Source of the DNA: Paractinoplanes tereljensis
GTDB taxonomy: Bacteria > Actinomycetota > Actinomycetes > Mycobacteriales > Micromonosporaceae
Length of the DNA stretch: 64,000 nucleotides
Direction of reading: 5' to 3'
Assembly: GCF_016862435.1 (NCBI RefSeq)
Contig: NZ_BOMY01000041.1
Coordinates: 62,001-126,000 of the forward strand
The translations under genes were made by a program, and so were the position numbers. Below, piece by piece: positions 52,954 through 61,137 of this stretch. The notes below the pieces were generated by a model. It was not told where the DNA came from. It saw only the letters and a program-made list of their open reading frames with translations, and ran no database searches. Each line of letters opens with the position of its first letter. Position 1 is the first letter of the stretch.

Positions 52954-53865
52954 GTGTTCACACAGCGAAAAACCGTGGGCGCGCTGTCGCTGGTCCTGGC
53001 GCTCTCCGCCTGCGGCTCGTCGGGCTCCGGCGATGCGGCGAGCGGCAGCAAGGCGACGACGCTGTCCGTGGTCGCCTCGACCAATGTCTACGGCGACATC
53101 GTCAAACAGATCGCCGGCGACCGGGTGACCGTCACCTCGATCATCAGCGACCCGGCGGCCGATCCGCACTCCTACGAGGCCGACACCCGCACCCAGCTCG
53201 AGCTGTCCAAGGCCGACGTGGTCATCGAGAACGGCGGTGGCTACGACGACTTCGTCGACACGATGCTCAAGGCGGCCGGTAACAGCGACGCCAAGGTGAT
53301 CGACGTCGTCGACATCTCCGGCCGGAAAGCCCCGGCCGGAGGTGAGCTGAACGAGCACGTCTGGTACGACTTCCCCAGCGTCGAGAAACTGGTCACCGAG
53401 CTGGTGACGGTGCTGTCGGCGAAGGACCCGGCCGACGCGGCCGTCTTCAGCTCGGGCGCCGCCACGTTCACCAAGAAGCTCCAGGAACTGGAGTCCACCG
53501 AGGCGTCGATCAAGGCCGCACACGCCGGCGCGGGCGTGGCGATCACCGAGCCGGTCCCGGTGTACCTGCTGGAGGCGAGCGGGCTGGTCAACAAGACGCC
53601 GGAGGAGTTCAGCGAGGCGATCGAGGAGGGCACCGACGTACCGGCGGCGGTCCTGGCCGAGACCCTGGCCCTGTTCTCGCAGAAGAAGGTCAGCGTGCTG
53701 GCCTACAACGAGCAGACCTCGGGGCCGGAGACCGAGAAGGTGCTGGCCGCGGCGAAGAGCAACAACATCGCGGTCGTTCCGGTGACCGAGACGCTGCCGG
53801 CCGGCCAGGACTACCTGAGCTGGATGGGCGGCAACCTCGCGGCGCTCCAGTCGGCGCTCGGCTGA
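52954..53865 (+). CDS. znuA: Zinc (or manganese) ABC transporter substrate-binding lipoprotein
   Basis: A 303-residue cluster A-I metal receptor, lipoprotein Cys20 in LSAC. Metal ligands by alignment with TroA/ZnuA/PsaA order: His72 (DPHSYEAD), His135 (NEHVWYDF), then Glu199 (ITEPVP) where zinc proteins usually have His and manganese proteins have Glu. The fourth position is near Asn252-Glu253-Gln254 instead of the usual Asp. No His-rich loop is present. The ligand set alone would allow Mn, but the Zur-like boxes upstream and the zur gene in the same cluster favour zinc. The GTG start has AAGG upstream. ATPase and permease genes follow. Confidence 0.88.
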   Translation: MFTQRKTVGALSLVLALSACGSSGSGDAASGSKATTLSVVASTNVYGDIVKQIAGDRVTVTSIISDPAADPHSYEADTRTQLELSKADVVIENGGGYDDFVDTMLKAAGNSDAKVIDVVDISGRKAPAGGELNEHVWYDFPSVEKLVTELVTVLSAKDPADAAVFSSGAATFTKKLQELESTEASIKAAHAGAGVAITEPVPVYLLEASGLVNKTPEEFSEAIEEGTDVPAAVLAETLALFSQKKVSVLAYNEQTSGPETEKVLAAAKSNNIAVVPVTETLPAGQDYLSWMGGNLAALQSALG

Positions 53866-53870
53866 GCCCG

Positions 53871-54650
53871 ATGACCCCGATCCTCGCGATAGACGACGCC
53901 ACCCTGAACTACGGCTCCCGGCGGCTGTGGTCGCATCTGGACCTGACCGTGCGGCCGGGTGAGTTCGTGGCGGTGCTCGGCGCGAACGGGTCGGGCAAGA
54001 CCAGCCTGCTCCGCGTCCTGCTCGGCCGGCAACGCCTGACCAGCGGCACGGTCACCATCGCCGGGCGGCCGGCGCACCGCGGCAGCAAGGACATCGGTTA
54101 CGTACCGCAGCAGCGGCGGATCGACACGCTCACCCCGCTGCGCGCCCGCGACCTGGTCGGGCTGGGCCTGGACGGTCACCGCTGGGGACTCAACCTCCCC
54201 GGCGGCGGCCGCCGGCGGCGCATCGACGCCGTTCTCGGCAAGGTCGGTGCCGACGCGTACGCCGATCGCCCGGTCTGGTTGCTCTCCGGCGGTGAGCAGC
54301 AGCGCGTACGCATCGCGCAGGCCCTGGTCGCCGAGCCCGCGCTGCTGCTCTGCGACGAGCCACTGCTCTCCCTCGACCCACGCAGCCAGCAGGAGGTCAC
54401 CGCGCTGGTCGACGAGCGCCGCCGGGCCGAAGGCACCGCGGTCCTGTTCGTCACCCATGAGATCAACCCCGTCCTGCCGTACGCGGACCGCGTGCTCTGG
54501 CTCGCGGACGGCCGATTCCGGATCGGGACGGTCGACGAGGTACTCACCTCCGAGGTGCTCAGCGAGATGTACCGGACCCAGGTCGACGTGATCCGCACCG
54601 GCGACCGCGTCCTGGTCGCCGGCCTCCCCGACCCGGCGCACTTCTCGTGA
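53871..54650 (+). CDS. znuC: Zinc ABC transporter ATP-binding protein
   Basis: A 259-residue ATPase of the metal importer. Walker A GANGSGKTS at 37-45, Q-loop VPQQRR, signature LSGGEQQR from 138, Walker B LLLCDEP about 160-166, and switch His in FVTHEIN. The gene starts 5 bp after the receptor gene and overlaps the permease by 4 bp (GTGA). A Gly/Arg insertion (PGGGRRRRI, about 112-120) is longer than in enterobacterial ZnuC. Confidence 0.92.
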   Translation: MTPILAIDDATLNYGSRRLWSHLDLTVRPGEFVAVLGANGSGKTSLLRVLLGRQRLTSGTVTIAGRPAHRGSKDIGYVPQQRRIDTLTPLRARDLVGLGLDGHRWGLNLPGGGRRRRIDAVLGKVGADAYADRPVWLLSGGEQQRVRIAQALVAEPALLLCDEPLLSLDPRSQQEVTALVDERRRAEGTAVLFVTHEINPVLPYADRVLWLADGRFRIGTVDEVLTSEVLSEMYRTQVDVIRTGDRVLVAGLPDPAHFS

Positions 54651-55546
54651 CCGGCTTCTGGCACCAGATCTTCAACTTCGCCGACTACCGCGAATTGCTC
54701 GCCCTCGTGCACAACTCGCTCATCGCCGGGGCCGCGCTCGGCGTGGTCGGCGGCCTGATCAGCACCTTCGTGATGATGCGCGACCTGCCCTTCGCGGTGC
54801 ACGGGATCAGTGAGCTGTCCTTCGCCGGCGCGTCCGGCGCCCTGTTGCTCGGCGTGAACGTGGTCGCCGGCTCCCTGGCCGGCTCGCTGCTGGCCGCGCT
54901 GGTCATCGGCGCGCTGGGCAGCCGGGCCCGCGACCGCAACTCCATCATCGGCGTACTCATGCCGTTCGGTCTCGGTCTCGGGGTGTTGTTCCTGGCCCTC
55001 TACAAGGGCCGCTCGGCGAACAAGTTCGGCCTGCTCACCGGCCAGATCGTCGCCGTCGACACGCCCCAGCTGACCTGGCTGCTGGGGACCTCGGCCCTGG
55101 TGCTCGCTGCCCTGGTGGTGATCTGGCGCCCGCTGACCTTCGCCAGCACCGATCCCGAGGTAGCGGCCGCGCGTGGCGTGCCGGTGGGCCTGCTCTCCCC
55201 GGTGTTCATGATCCTGCTCGGGCTCACCGTGGCGATGTCCGTACAGATCGTCGGCGCTCTTCTGGTTCTCAGCATCATCTGCACCCCGGCCGCCGCCGCG
55301 ATGCGCGTCACCGCCGCCCCGCGCCTGGTCACGCTGCTGAGCGTGCTGTTCGCGGTCTGCTCGATGGTCGGCGGCATCCTGCTCGCGCTGGGCAGCAGCA
55401 TCCCGATCAGCCCGTACGTCACCACCATCTCGTTCGTCATCTACCTGACCTGCCGAGTCATCGGCCGGGCCCGGCGGCTTGACTCTCCAATTGGAAATGG
55501 GTATCACTTTCGTCAAAGAATCCGACGAATAGGGCAACCCGCATGA
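54647..55546 (+). CDS. znuB: Zinc ABC transporter permease
   Basis: A 299-residue membrane subunit of the ABC-3 family with eight or nine helices (first about 23-45, VHNSLIAGAALGVVGGLISTF). Conserved GISELSFAGASGALLLG, the TGQIVAVDT loop and SVQIVGALLVLSIICTPAAAA are present. The last 30 residues are basic and hydrophilic and coincide with a Zur-like box at 55492-55506. The GTG start overlaps znuC, and the stop overlaps the ATG of the CooC-like gene, so four genes are coupled. Confidence 0.92.
   Translation: MTGFWHQIFNFADYRELLALVHNSLIAGAALGVVGGLISTFVMMRDLPFAVHGISELSFAGASGALLLGVNVVAGSLAGSLLAALVIGALGSRARDRNSIIGVLMPFGLGLGVLFLALYKGRSANKFGLLTGQIVAVDTPQLTWLLGTSALVLAALVVIWRPLTFASTDPEVAAARGVPVGLLSPVFMILLGLTVAMSVQIVGALLVLSIICTPAAAAMRVTAAPRLVTLLSVLFAVCSMVGGILLALGSSIPISPYVTTISFVIYLTCRVIGRARRLDSPIGNGYHFRQRIRRIGQPA
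55492..55506. promoter_or_regulatory. Zur-like box inside the end of znuB
   Basis: TGGAAATGGGTATCA matches the Zur pattern TGAAAATGATTTTCA at 11 of 15 positions, 37 bp before the CooC-like gene. It could give that gene a private zinc-controlled promoter. It lies within coding sequence, so chance is possible. Confidence 0.4.
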
Positions 55547-56487
55547 AGATCGCGTTTGTTGGCAAGGGCGGCGCCGGTAAGACCACCCTGGCCGCGCTGT
55601 TCAGCCGCTACCTGGCGGCCGAGGGAAACACCGTGCTGGCTCTCGATGCCGACATCAACCAGAACCTCGCCGTGGCACTCGGCGCCGACCCGGCCGAGCC
55701 GGCCGCCCGGCCGGCCCTCGGCGAGAGCCTCCCGGAGATCAAGGAGTACCTGCGCGGCCATAACCCGCGGATCAGCTCCGGCTCCTCGATGGTCAAGACC
55801 ACCCCGCCCGGCCGCGGCTCCCGGCTGCTGCGGATCACCGAGGACAACCCGATCTGGCGGCGCTGCGTCCACCTGGCCGGCGGGGTACGAACCGCGGGCA
55901 CCGGCGCCTTCGCCGAGTCCGACCTCGGTGTCGCCTGCTACCACTCCAAGGTGGGCGCGGTCGAGCTGATCCTCAACCACCTGGTCGACGCCGACAACGA
56001 GTACGTGGTGGTGGACATGACCGCGGGCGCTGACGCGTTCGCCTCCGGCCTGTTCACCCGCTTCGACCACACGTTCATCGTCTGCGAGCCGACCGTCCGC
56101 GGCGTCGGGGTCTACCAGCAGTACCTGGACTACTCGGCCGGACACCGGGTGGCGATCTCGGTGATCGGCAACAAGGTCACCGACGCCACCGACGAGGCCT
56201 TCCTCCGCCAGCACGTCGGCACCGACCTCCGGGCCAGCATGTCGGTCTCCCGGCACGTCCGAGCGGCCGAGCAGGGCCGCCCCCGCGACATCCACGAGCT
56301 CGAACCGGAGAACCGCGCGGTGCTCGACGCGATGCGCCACACCGTGGACGCGTCGGCGCGCGACTGGCGGCGGTTCCACGCCCAGGCCGTCGAGTTCCAC
56401 CTGCGCAACGCGGAGGCCTGGGCCAACGAGGCGACCGGCGAGAACCTGGCGAATCAGGTCGACCCGGAGTTCGCCCTCTCCTTATAA
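55543..56487 (+). CDS. CooC-like deviant-Walker ATPase in the zinc operon
   Basis: A 314-residue SIMIBI-class P-loop protein. The deviant Walker A is GKGGAGKTT at 7-15, with ALDADINQNLAVALG as the second strand and VVVDMTAGADAF as Walker B. This matches CooC, the ATPase that inserts nickel into CO dehydrogenase, and MinD relatives. Where CooC has a CxC metal motif this protein has Cys132-Tyr-His134 (ACYHSK), a possible alternative metal site. Its start overlaps the znuB stop, tying it to zinc uptake. A zinc-delivery or metal-insertion role is inferred. No CODH or hydrogenase gene is nearby. The family contains many uncharacterised actinobacterial members. Confidence 0.72.
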   Translation: MKIAFVGKGGAGKTTLAALFSRYLAAEGNTVLALDADINQNLAVALGADPAEPAARPALGESLPEIKEYLRGHNPRISSGSSMVKTTPPGRGSRLLRITEDNPIWRRCVHLAGGVRTAGTGAFAESDLGVACYHSKVGAVELILNHLVDADNEYVVVDMTAGADAFASGLFTRFDHTFIVCEPTVRGVGVYQQYLDYSAGHRVAISVIGNKVTDATDEAFLRQHVGTDLRASMSVSRHVRAAEQGRPRDIHELEPENRAVLDAMRHTVDASARDWRRFHAQAVEFHLRNAEAWANEATGENLANQVDPEFALSL

Positions 56488-56857
56488 CGAAAACCACGTT
56501 TAGTAACGACCGCAAGAAACTGCCCACTCTCACCCGGGGCCGGGCTTCCGGAACTAGCTTTTGCCCGGAAAGAAAGATCCCTTTTCCGTACGCGCCGGAC
56601 CGCTCCCGTGGCACTCGGTCCCGGCAGGTGCGGCTCACCCTCCGCGCGCCGGCCCCGGGCGGTCCCGACCCAAGACCCCAACCGCCACCCGCAAAGCAAA
56701 GCCCCGGCGGGAGGGGTGTCCGGTTGCGCGAGAGTCGCGGCACGCGCCGGTGTGGCACGCCGGCCGCGCGGTGGCGGCGGTCGGGGGTAGTTGCGGTTGT
56801 CGACGGTGTCGCCCGTACCGGAAAGGTCTGTTTCTTGGGATCCTGATCCTGAAACGC
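56488..56857. other. 370-bp gap between the zinc operon and zur, with a hairpin
   Basis: CCGGGC (56540-56545) can pair with GCCCGG (56563-56568) around an inner TTCCGG/CCGGAA repeat, a likely terminator for the zinc operon, about 55 nt after its stop. The remaining sequence is GC-rich with no convincing frame. A direct repeat GGATCCTGATCCTG lies just before the zur stop. Confidence 0.45.
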
Positions 56858-57253
56858 CTAGGCGCAGTCGGTGCAGTGGCCGAAGATCTCGATGGTGTGG
56901 CCGACGTCGGTGAAGCCGTGTTCGGCGGCGACCCGGTCGGCCCACTTCTCCACGGCCGGGCCGGCGACCTCGACGGTCTTGCCGCAGCGGCGGCAGACCA
57001 GGTGATGGTGGTGCGTCCCGCCGCACAGCCGGAACAGCTGCTCGCCGCCGGGCAGCCGGGTCGAGTCGGCCTCACCGGCGTCGACCAGCAGCTGCAGGGT
57101 GCGGTAGACAGTGGTCAACCCGACCTTGGCGCCGCGCTCGCGCAGCATCTGGTGCAGCTGCTGCGCGCTGTGCGAGCTGTCCGTGTCCCGCAGCAGCGCG
57201 AGCACCTCGCCGCGCTGGCGGGTGCTACGAGTGGTGTTCGGGATCGTGGTCAC
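56858..57253 (-). CDS. zur: Zinc uptake regulator Zur (Fur family)
   Basis: A 131-residue Fur-family repressor that binds DNA when loaded with zinc. N-terminal winged helix (about 8-75, TRQRGEVLALL, VGLTTVYRTLQLL). Metal region with His81-His84 and structural zinc ligands Cys87-Cys90 (CRRC) and Cys127-Cys130 (CTDC). The GxVExWA-like segment and HTIEIFG ending are typical of actinobacterial Zur and not of FurA. The GTG at 57253 lies 7 nt after CATAAT (minus strand, 57266-57261), suggesting a leaderless transcript. It sits beside znuACB but points toward it, and likely represses that operon and the ArsR region. Confidence 0.9.
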   Translation of the reverse strand: MTTIPNTTRSTRQRGEVLALLRDTDSSHSAQQLHQMLRERGAKVGLTTVYRTLQLLVDAGEADSTRLPGGEQLFRLCGGTHHHHLVCRRCGKTVEVAGPAVEKWADRVAAEHGFTDVGHTIEIFGHCTDCA

Positions 57254-57309
57254 GGCGCCAATTATGCACCTCTACGCATGTGCTCATCTCGCAACTAGAC
57301 GATAATTAC

Positions 57310-57324
57310 TGGAAACGATTACCG
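57310..57324. promoter_or_regulatory. Zur-like box in the zur/arsR divergent region
   Basis: TGGAAACGATTACCG fits the Zur pattern at about 10 of 15 positions and forms part of a wider dyad GGAAACG/CGTTCC. It sits about 27 bp before the ArsR gene and could serve both zur and that gene. Confidence 0.45.
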
Positions 57325-57350
57325 TTCCGGTTCTCAGGAACGGAGTCTTC

Positions 57351-57668
57351 ATGAACGAGGCCGCCCTGGAGCGGGCGGTGATCGCGTTACGCGGCATGGC
57401 GTACGAGCACCGGCTGCACATCCTCCTGCTGCTGCGCGAGGGTGAGCAGACACCGACGTCGCTGGCCCACGCCGTGCCGGCCGAAGCCACCGCCATCGCG
57501 CACCACCTCCGGTCGCTGCGGGACGCCCGGCTGATCGTGCGACGACGCCACGGCCGGCAGATGTTCTACTCGCTGCACAGCGAGGCGATCGGGCGGTTCG
57601 TCACCGAGATCTACCGGCACGCCGAGGAGGCCGGGGCACGTCGCGCCCCGGCCTCGGATCAGTTCTAG
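57351..57668 (+). CDS. ArsR/SmtB-family regulator
   Basis: A 105-residue winged-helix metal-responsive type repressor. The HTH is TSLAHAVPAEATAIAHHLRSLRDARLI and the wing is RRRHGRQMFYSL. The C-terminal helix LHSEAIGRFVTEIYRHAEE has His/Glu residues reminiscent of the alpha-5 zinc site of SmtB/CzrA, although the spacing is not identical. There is no CxC alpha-3 site. GGAACGGAG precedes the ATG. Divergent from zur and behind a Zur-like box, it may sense zinc excess while Zur senses sufficiency. Its last codon overlaps the convergent tannase gene by 4 bp. Confidence 0.85.
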   Translation: MNEAALERAVIALRGMAYEHRLHILLLLREGEQTPTSLAHAVPAEATAIAHHLRSLRDARLIVRRRHGRQMFYSLHSEAIGRFVTEIYRHAEEAGARRAPASDQF

Positions 57669-59407
57669 CCGGCCTTGCGGGTCAGCCAGGTGGTGGCGGG
57701 CTTAAGGACCAATTGGGTGCCGTCGGCCTTGGCCTTGACCTGGTAACCGTCGGAGAACAGCCGGGAGCCGAGCCAATTGAAATCGTCCCGCACCGGGTTG
57801 CGCGGGGTGTAGGAGACGAAGTTGGCGGCGTCGTCGGTGCTGCCGCTGCCGTCGTAGCGCGCGACCGCCGGGTACGGGAAGACCGGACGGGTCCGGTCGA
57901 CCGTGCCGCCGGTGCTGTGCGACGCGATGATCTTCGCGGGCGCCCGGCCGCTCTCGGTCCAGGCCATCACCGGGGTGAGCACGTCGAAGACGTTCGGGCC
58001 CTCGCCGCCGCCGCAGTGCGCGACGCCGGGGAAGAGGAACAGCTTGGCGAAGCTGTCGACGGCGTTGCGGCCCAGCGTCTTCTGCAGGGCGTCCCAGTAT
58101 TCGAGGGTGCCCTGCGGGGAGATGTGCTGGTCCTCCCAGCCGTGCCAGAGCAGCAGTTTCCCGCCGGTCCGGCGGAACGTCGACAGGTCGGGGTCCATCG
58201 CGGACAGATAGCTCGACGACTGCACCGTGTCCCAGAACCCCTGCGCGGTCAGCTTGAGGTCCTTGAGCTGCCAGTTCGCGTTGACGTAGTTGGTGAAGCC
58301 GAGGTACCGGGCGAACGCGAGCACGAAGTTCTCGCTGCCCACGTGGGCTCCCTGCGCGGCCGGGACGAACAGCGACCAGTCCAGCTCCGAGCCCCACTCG
58401 TGCGAGATCGCCGGCTCCAGCCGGTCGCCCTTGTCGGTCACGGCACCGTTGTGCAGCCGCCGGACCACGCCGGCTTCGGCCGGACTCAGGCAGGTCGAGG
58501 CGTCCTGCGCTTTCTTACAGACCAGGGTGTACGGGTTGAAGTCGCACACCCGGGGGTCGCCGAGCAGCCCGTCCTGAACTCCGTCCAGCCTGTCGCACGC
58601 GGCCAGCACCGCGCTGTGGATCAGCGGCAGCTTGGCCGCCAGCAGGATGTAGTTGCCGTTGTCGTCGAGGTTGGTCAGCACGTTCCACGCGTGGTGGTAG
58701 GTGTTCTGCACGACCATGTTGTTGGCCGGCGCACCGGCGGCGATGCCGTCGAAGTCGCCCGGATAGCGCTGCGCCTCCATCAGCGCCTCGCGCCCGCCGT
58801 CGGAGCAGCCGGTGAAGTACGAGAAGGCCGGCTTGTGCGCGTAGAACCTCCCGATGATCGCCTTGGCCACCTGCGACGTGACGTGCACGCCCCGATAGGC
58901 GAAGTCGATCTGCGCCTGCGGGTTGTTCGCCGCCCACGAGCCGTCGTTCTGCCCCTGGTGGCCCATGTCGGTGGTGGCCACCGCGACCTGGCCGGCGACG
59001 ACCGGCGGGCAGTTGGCCGCCTGCCCGAAGTTGATGTTGGAGCTGCCGCACTCGCCGCCGCATCCGGTCTGCACGTACCGCTGGGTCCAGCCGGCGGTGG
59101 GCAGCCGGAGCACGATCGTGTTGGCCGGCGCGATGGTGCCGCGCACCTCGCAGTACGGCGCGGCACCGGTGGTCACCAGGGTCGCCGAGGTGATGGTGAC
59201 CGGTGCGTCGGTGGCCCGGCTGAGGTCGAGCCCGGTCACCGATGAGCAGTCGATGACCGGGCTGAGGGCGGCCAGATCGCGCAGGCCGTCCGCGGTGACT
59301 CGCGGGTGGGCGCTGGCTACGCCGCCGGCCGTGGCCAGGGCCGCCACCACGGCCACGGCCAGAGCCGCGCTGAAGAGGGATTTCCGGGATCGCAGGAACT
59401 CGTACAT
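57665..59407 (-). CDS. Secreted tannase/feruloyl esterase-family hydrolase
   Basis: A 580-residue extracellular esterase. A Sec signal (1 to about 33, AVAVVAALATAGGVASA) precedes the tannase fold. Nucleophile Ser202 lies in GCSDGG and its neighbouring CS motif forms the family's characteristic disulphide with a distal Cys. The likely Asp426 (WEDQHISP) and His464 (GVAHCGGG) complete the triad. Many Cys pairs (CGGECGSS, CDRL, CKKAQDASTC) fit a secreted enzyme. Substrates could be gallate or ferulate esters of plant material. The ATG at 59407 has GAGGAGG upstream. It is convergent with arsR. A GTTAAC-centred palindrome lies 80 bp upstream. Confidence 0.88.
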   Translation of the reverse strand: MYEFLRSRKSLFSAALAVAVVAALATAGGVASAHPRVTADGLRDLAALSPVIDCSSVTGLDLSRATDAPVTITSATLVTTGAAPYCEVRGTIAPANTIVLRLPTAGWTQRYVQTGCGGECGSSNINFGQAANCPPVVAGQVAVATTDMGHQGQNDGSWAANNPQAQIDFAYRGVHVTSQVAKAIIGRFYAHKPAFSYFTGCSDGGREALMEAQRYPGDFDGIAAGAPANNMVVQNTYHHAWNVLTNLDDNGNYILLAAKLPLIHSAVLAACDRLDGVQDGLLGDPRVCDFNPYTLVCKKAQDASTCLSPAEAGVVRRLHNGAVTDKGDRLEPAISHEWGSELDWSLFVPAAQGAHVGSENFVLAFARYLGFTNYVNANWQLKDLKLTAQGFWDTVQSSSYLSAMDPDLSTFRRTGGKLLLWHGWEDQHISPQGTLEYWDALQKTLGRNAVDSFAKLFLFPGVAHCGGGEGPNVFDVLTPVMAWTESGRAPAKIIASHSTGGTVDRTRPVFPYPAVARYDGSGSTDDAANFVSYTPRNPVRDDFNWLGSRLFSDGYQVKAKADGTQLVLKPATTWLTRKAG

Positions 59408-59486
59408 GGACGGCTGCCTCCTCGGCAGGTCGCAGTGCATCAAGCGCGCTACGGCCGGGTTACAGCCGCGTTCCGGATGTTAGCGA

Positions 59487-59500
59487 GATTGTTAACGATC
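59487..59500. promoter_or_regulatory. GTTAAC-centred palindrome upstream of the tannase gene
   Basis: GATTGTTAACGATC is palindromic at 12 of 14 positions, 80 bp before the tannase start. It may be an operator. The binding protein is unknown. Confidence 0.4.
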
Positions 59501-59563
59501 CGGAAGACGATTCCGTCCACAACGGCCCCTCGGCCGCAATCTAAGCTTTCGCGAATCGTCCCC

Positions 59564-60907
59564 TCAGCCGTTGCAGATCTCGATCATGTCGGTGCGGGGC
59601 ACGACCTTGACGCGCTTGCGGCCGTGCGGTGCGCCGAGCGCGATCTCGTGCTCGTCCAGCAGCTGCCAGCCGGCCCAGTTCGTCGCGCGCACACCGCGAT
59701 TGGCCAGGTGGGCCAGGATCGCCTCCAGGTCGCGCTCGGGCGCGACCGGCAGCTTCGCCTCGTCGGCCACGATGCTGGCGACCGTCTCCCCGGCGTCGCC
59801 CTTGGTGTGGCCGATCAGGCCGACCGGGCCGCGCTTGATCCAGCCGGTGACGTACATGCCCGGAAGGTGGTCGCCGTCGAGGTCCAGGATGCGGCCCGCG
59901 GTGTGCGGGATGGTCCCGGTCGTGGTGTCGAACGGCAGGTCCGGCAGTGCCTGGCTGAGGTAGCCGACGGCCCGGTACACGGCCTGCACCGGCCAGTCGG
60001 TGAACTCGCCGGTGCCACGCACCCAGCCGTCCCCGGTCAGTTCCTGGGTCTCGGTGCGCAGCCCGGCCACCCGGCCGTCGCCGAGCACCTCCACCGGAGA
60101 CTGCAGGAAGTGCAGGTGCAGCCGGCGAGGCCGGTCGCGAGGGTCGCGTACGGCCCAGTTCTGCAGAATGTCGACGCACATCTTCACGTGCCGCGTCGCG
60201 CGCATCGCGGCGAGGCTGCCCTCGTCGAACTCGATGCCCTCCGGGTGCACGATCACCTCGACGTTCGGTGACGCGTCGAGCTCGCGCAGCTCCATCGGGG
60301 TGAACTTCACCTGCGCCGGGCCGCGCCGGGAGAACAGGTGCACGTCGGTGACCGGGCTGTCCTTCAGGTGCCGGTACACGTTGTCCGGGATCTCGGTCTC
60401 GAGGAGCTCATCGGCGGTCTTGGCGAGGATTCGGGCCACGTCGACGGCCACGTTGCCGGCGCCGATCACCGCGACCTCGGTGGCCTCGAGCGGCCACTCC
60501 CGGGGCACGTCCGGGTGCCCGTTGTACCAGGACGCGAAGTCGGCGGCCCCGAAGCTGCCGGCCAGCTCGATGCCCGGGATGTCGAGCGGCCGGTCCTTCT
60601 CGGCACCGGTGGCGATGATGGTGGCGTCGTAGAACCGCTGCAACTCGTCCTGCTTGACGTCCACCCCGTACTCGACGTTGCCGATGAACCGGATGCGCGG
60701 ATTGTTCAGCACCCGGTACAGGGCGTTGACCACCTCTTTGATCCGCGGGTGGTCCGGCGCCACGCCGTAGCGGATCAGGCCGTACGGCGTCGGCAGCCGA
60801 TCGAAGATGTCGACCGTCACCGCCTCCGAGGTCTTGATCAGGTGGTCGGCGGCGTAGATGCCGGCCGGCCCGGTTCCGATGACGGCAACCCGCAGCGGGC
60901 GTTCCAT
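59564..60907 (-). CDS. fprA: NADPH-ferredoxin reductase, FprA type
   Basis: A 447-residue flavoprotein of the adrenodoxin-reductase family that passes electrons from NADPH to ferredoxins feeding cytochromes P450 and Fe-S systems. FAD Rossmann motif GTGPAG at 11-16, then PTPYGLIRYGVAPDH, characteristic of FprA. NADPH motif GAGNVAVDVAR about 155-165 and C-terminal GWIKRGPVGLIGHTKGDA. The ATG at 60907 has GAGGAACG upstream. A start at 60961 would add 18 residues that run into the iron box. Fused ferredoxin domains, present in some relatives, are absent. Confidence 0.93.
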   Translation of the reverse strand: MERPLRVAVIGTGPAGIYAADHLIKTSEAVTVDIFDRLPTPYGLIRYGVAPDHPRIKEVVNALYRVLNNPRIRFIGNVEYGVDVKQDELQRFYDATIIATGAEKDRPLDIPGIELAGSFGAADFASWYNGHPDVPREWPLEATEVAVIGAGNVAVDVARILAKTADELLETEIPDNVYRHLKDSPVTDVHLFSRRGPAQVKFTPMELRELDASPNVEVIVHPEGIEFDEGSLAAMRATRHVKMCVDILQNWAVRDPRDRPRRLHLHFLQSPVEVLGDGRVAGLRTETQELTGDGWVRGTGEFTDWPVQAVYRAVGYLSQALPDLPFDTTTGTIPHTAGRILDLDGDHLPGMYVTGWIKRGPVGLIGHTKGDAGETVASIVADEAKLPVAPERDLEAILAHLANRGVRATNWAGWQLLDEHEIALGAPHGRKRVKVVPRTDMIEICNG

Positions 60908-60953
60908 GGTCGCGTTCCTCACTCGATCGACAACGTCAGCCTCGCGATCATAG

Positions 60954-60972
60954 TTAGGCATGCCTTACCTAA
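60954..60972. promoter_or_regulatory. Iron box (IdeR/DmdR type) upstream of fprA
   Basis: TTAGGCATGCCTTACCTAA is a 19-bp near-palindrome of the IdeR/DtxR/DmdR form (TTAGG, centre, ACCTAA). It lies 47 bp before the fprA start, so this reductase is probably derepressed under iron limitation. Confidence 0.75.
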
Positions 60973-61137
60973 TTTGAGGCGCACGTCACATCTGCGGGAA
61001 AAGTGACGACTTCGACGCTCGCCCACCGCGGGCTCCGTTCGTGAAAACTTTTCTCAGAAGAATGTCGCCTTGGACGTCGGATCCCTTTAGGATCAGCACC
61101 GCGCATCGCCCGGATACATTGAAGGGGATACATCGCT

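Noticed and set aside
56608..56846. Small plus-strand frames between the zinc operon and zur, considered as zinc-free ribosomal protein paralogues
   Set aside because: The peptides are Pro/Arg/Gly noise and match no S14, S18, L28, L31 or L33 pattern.
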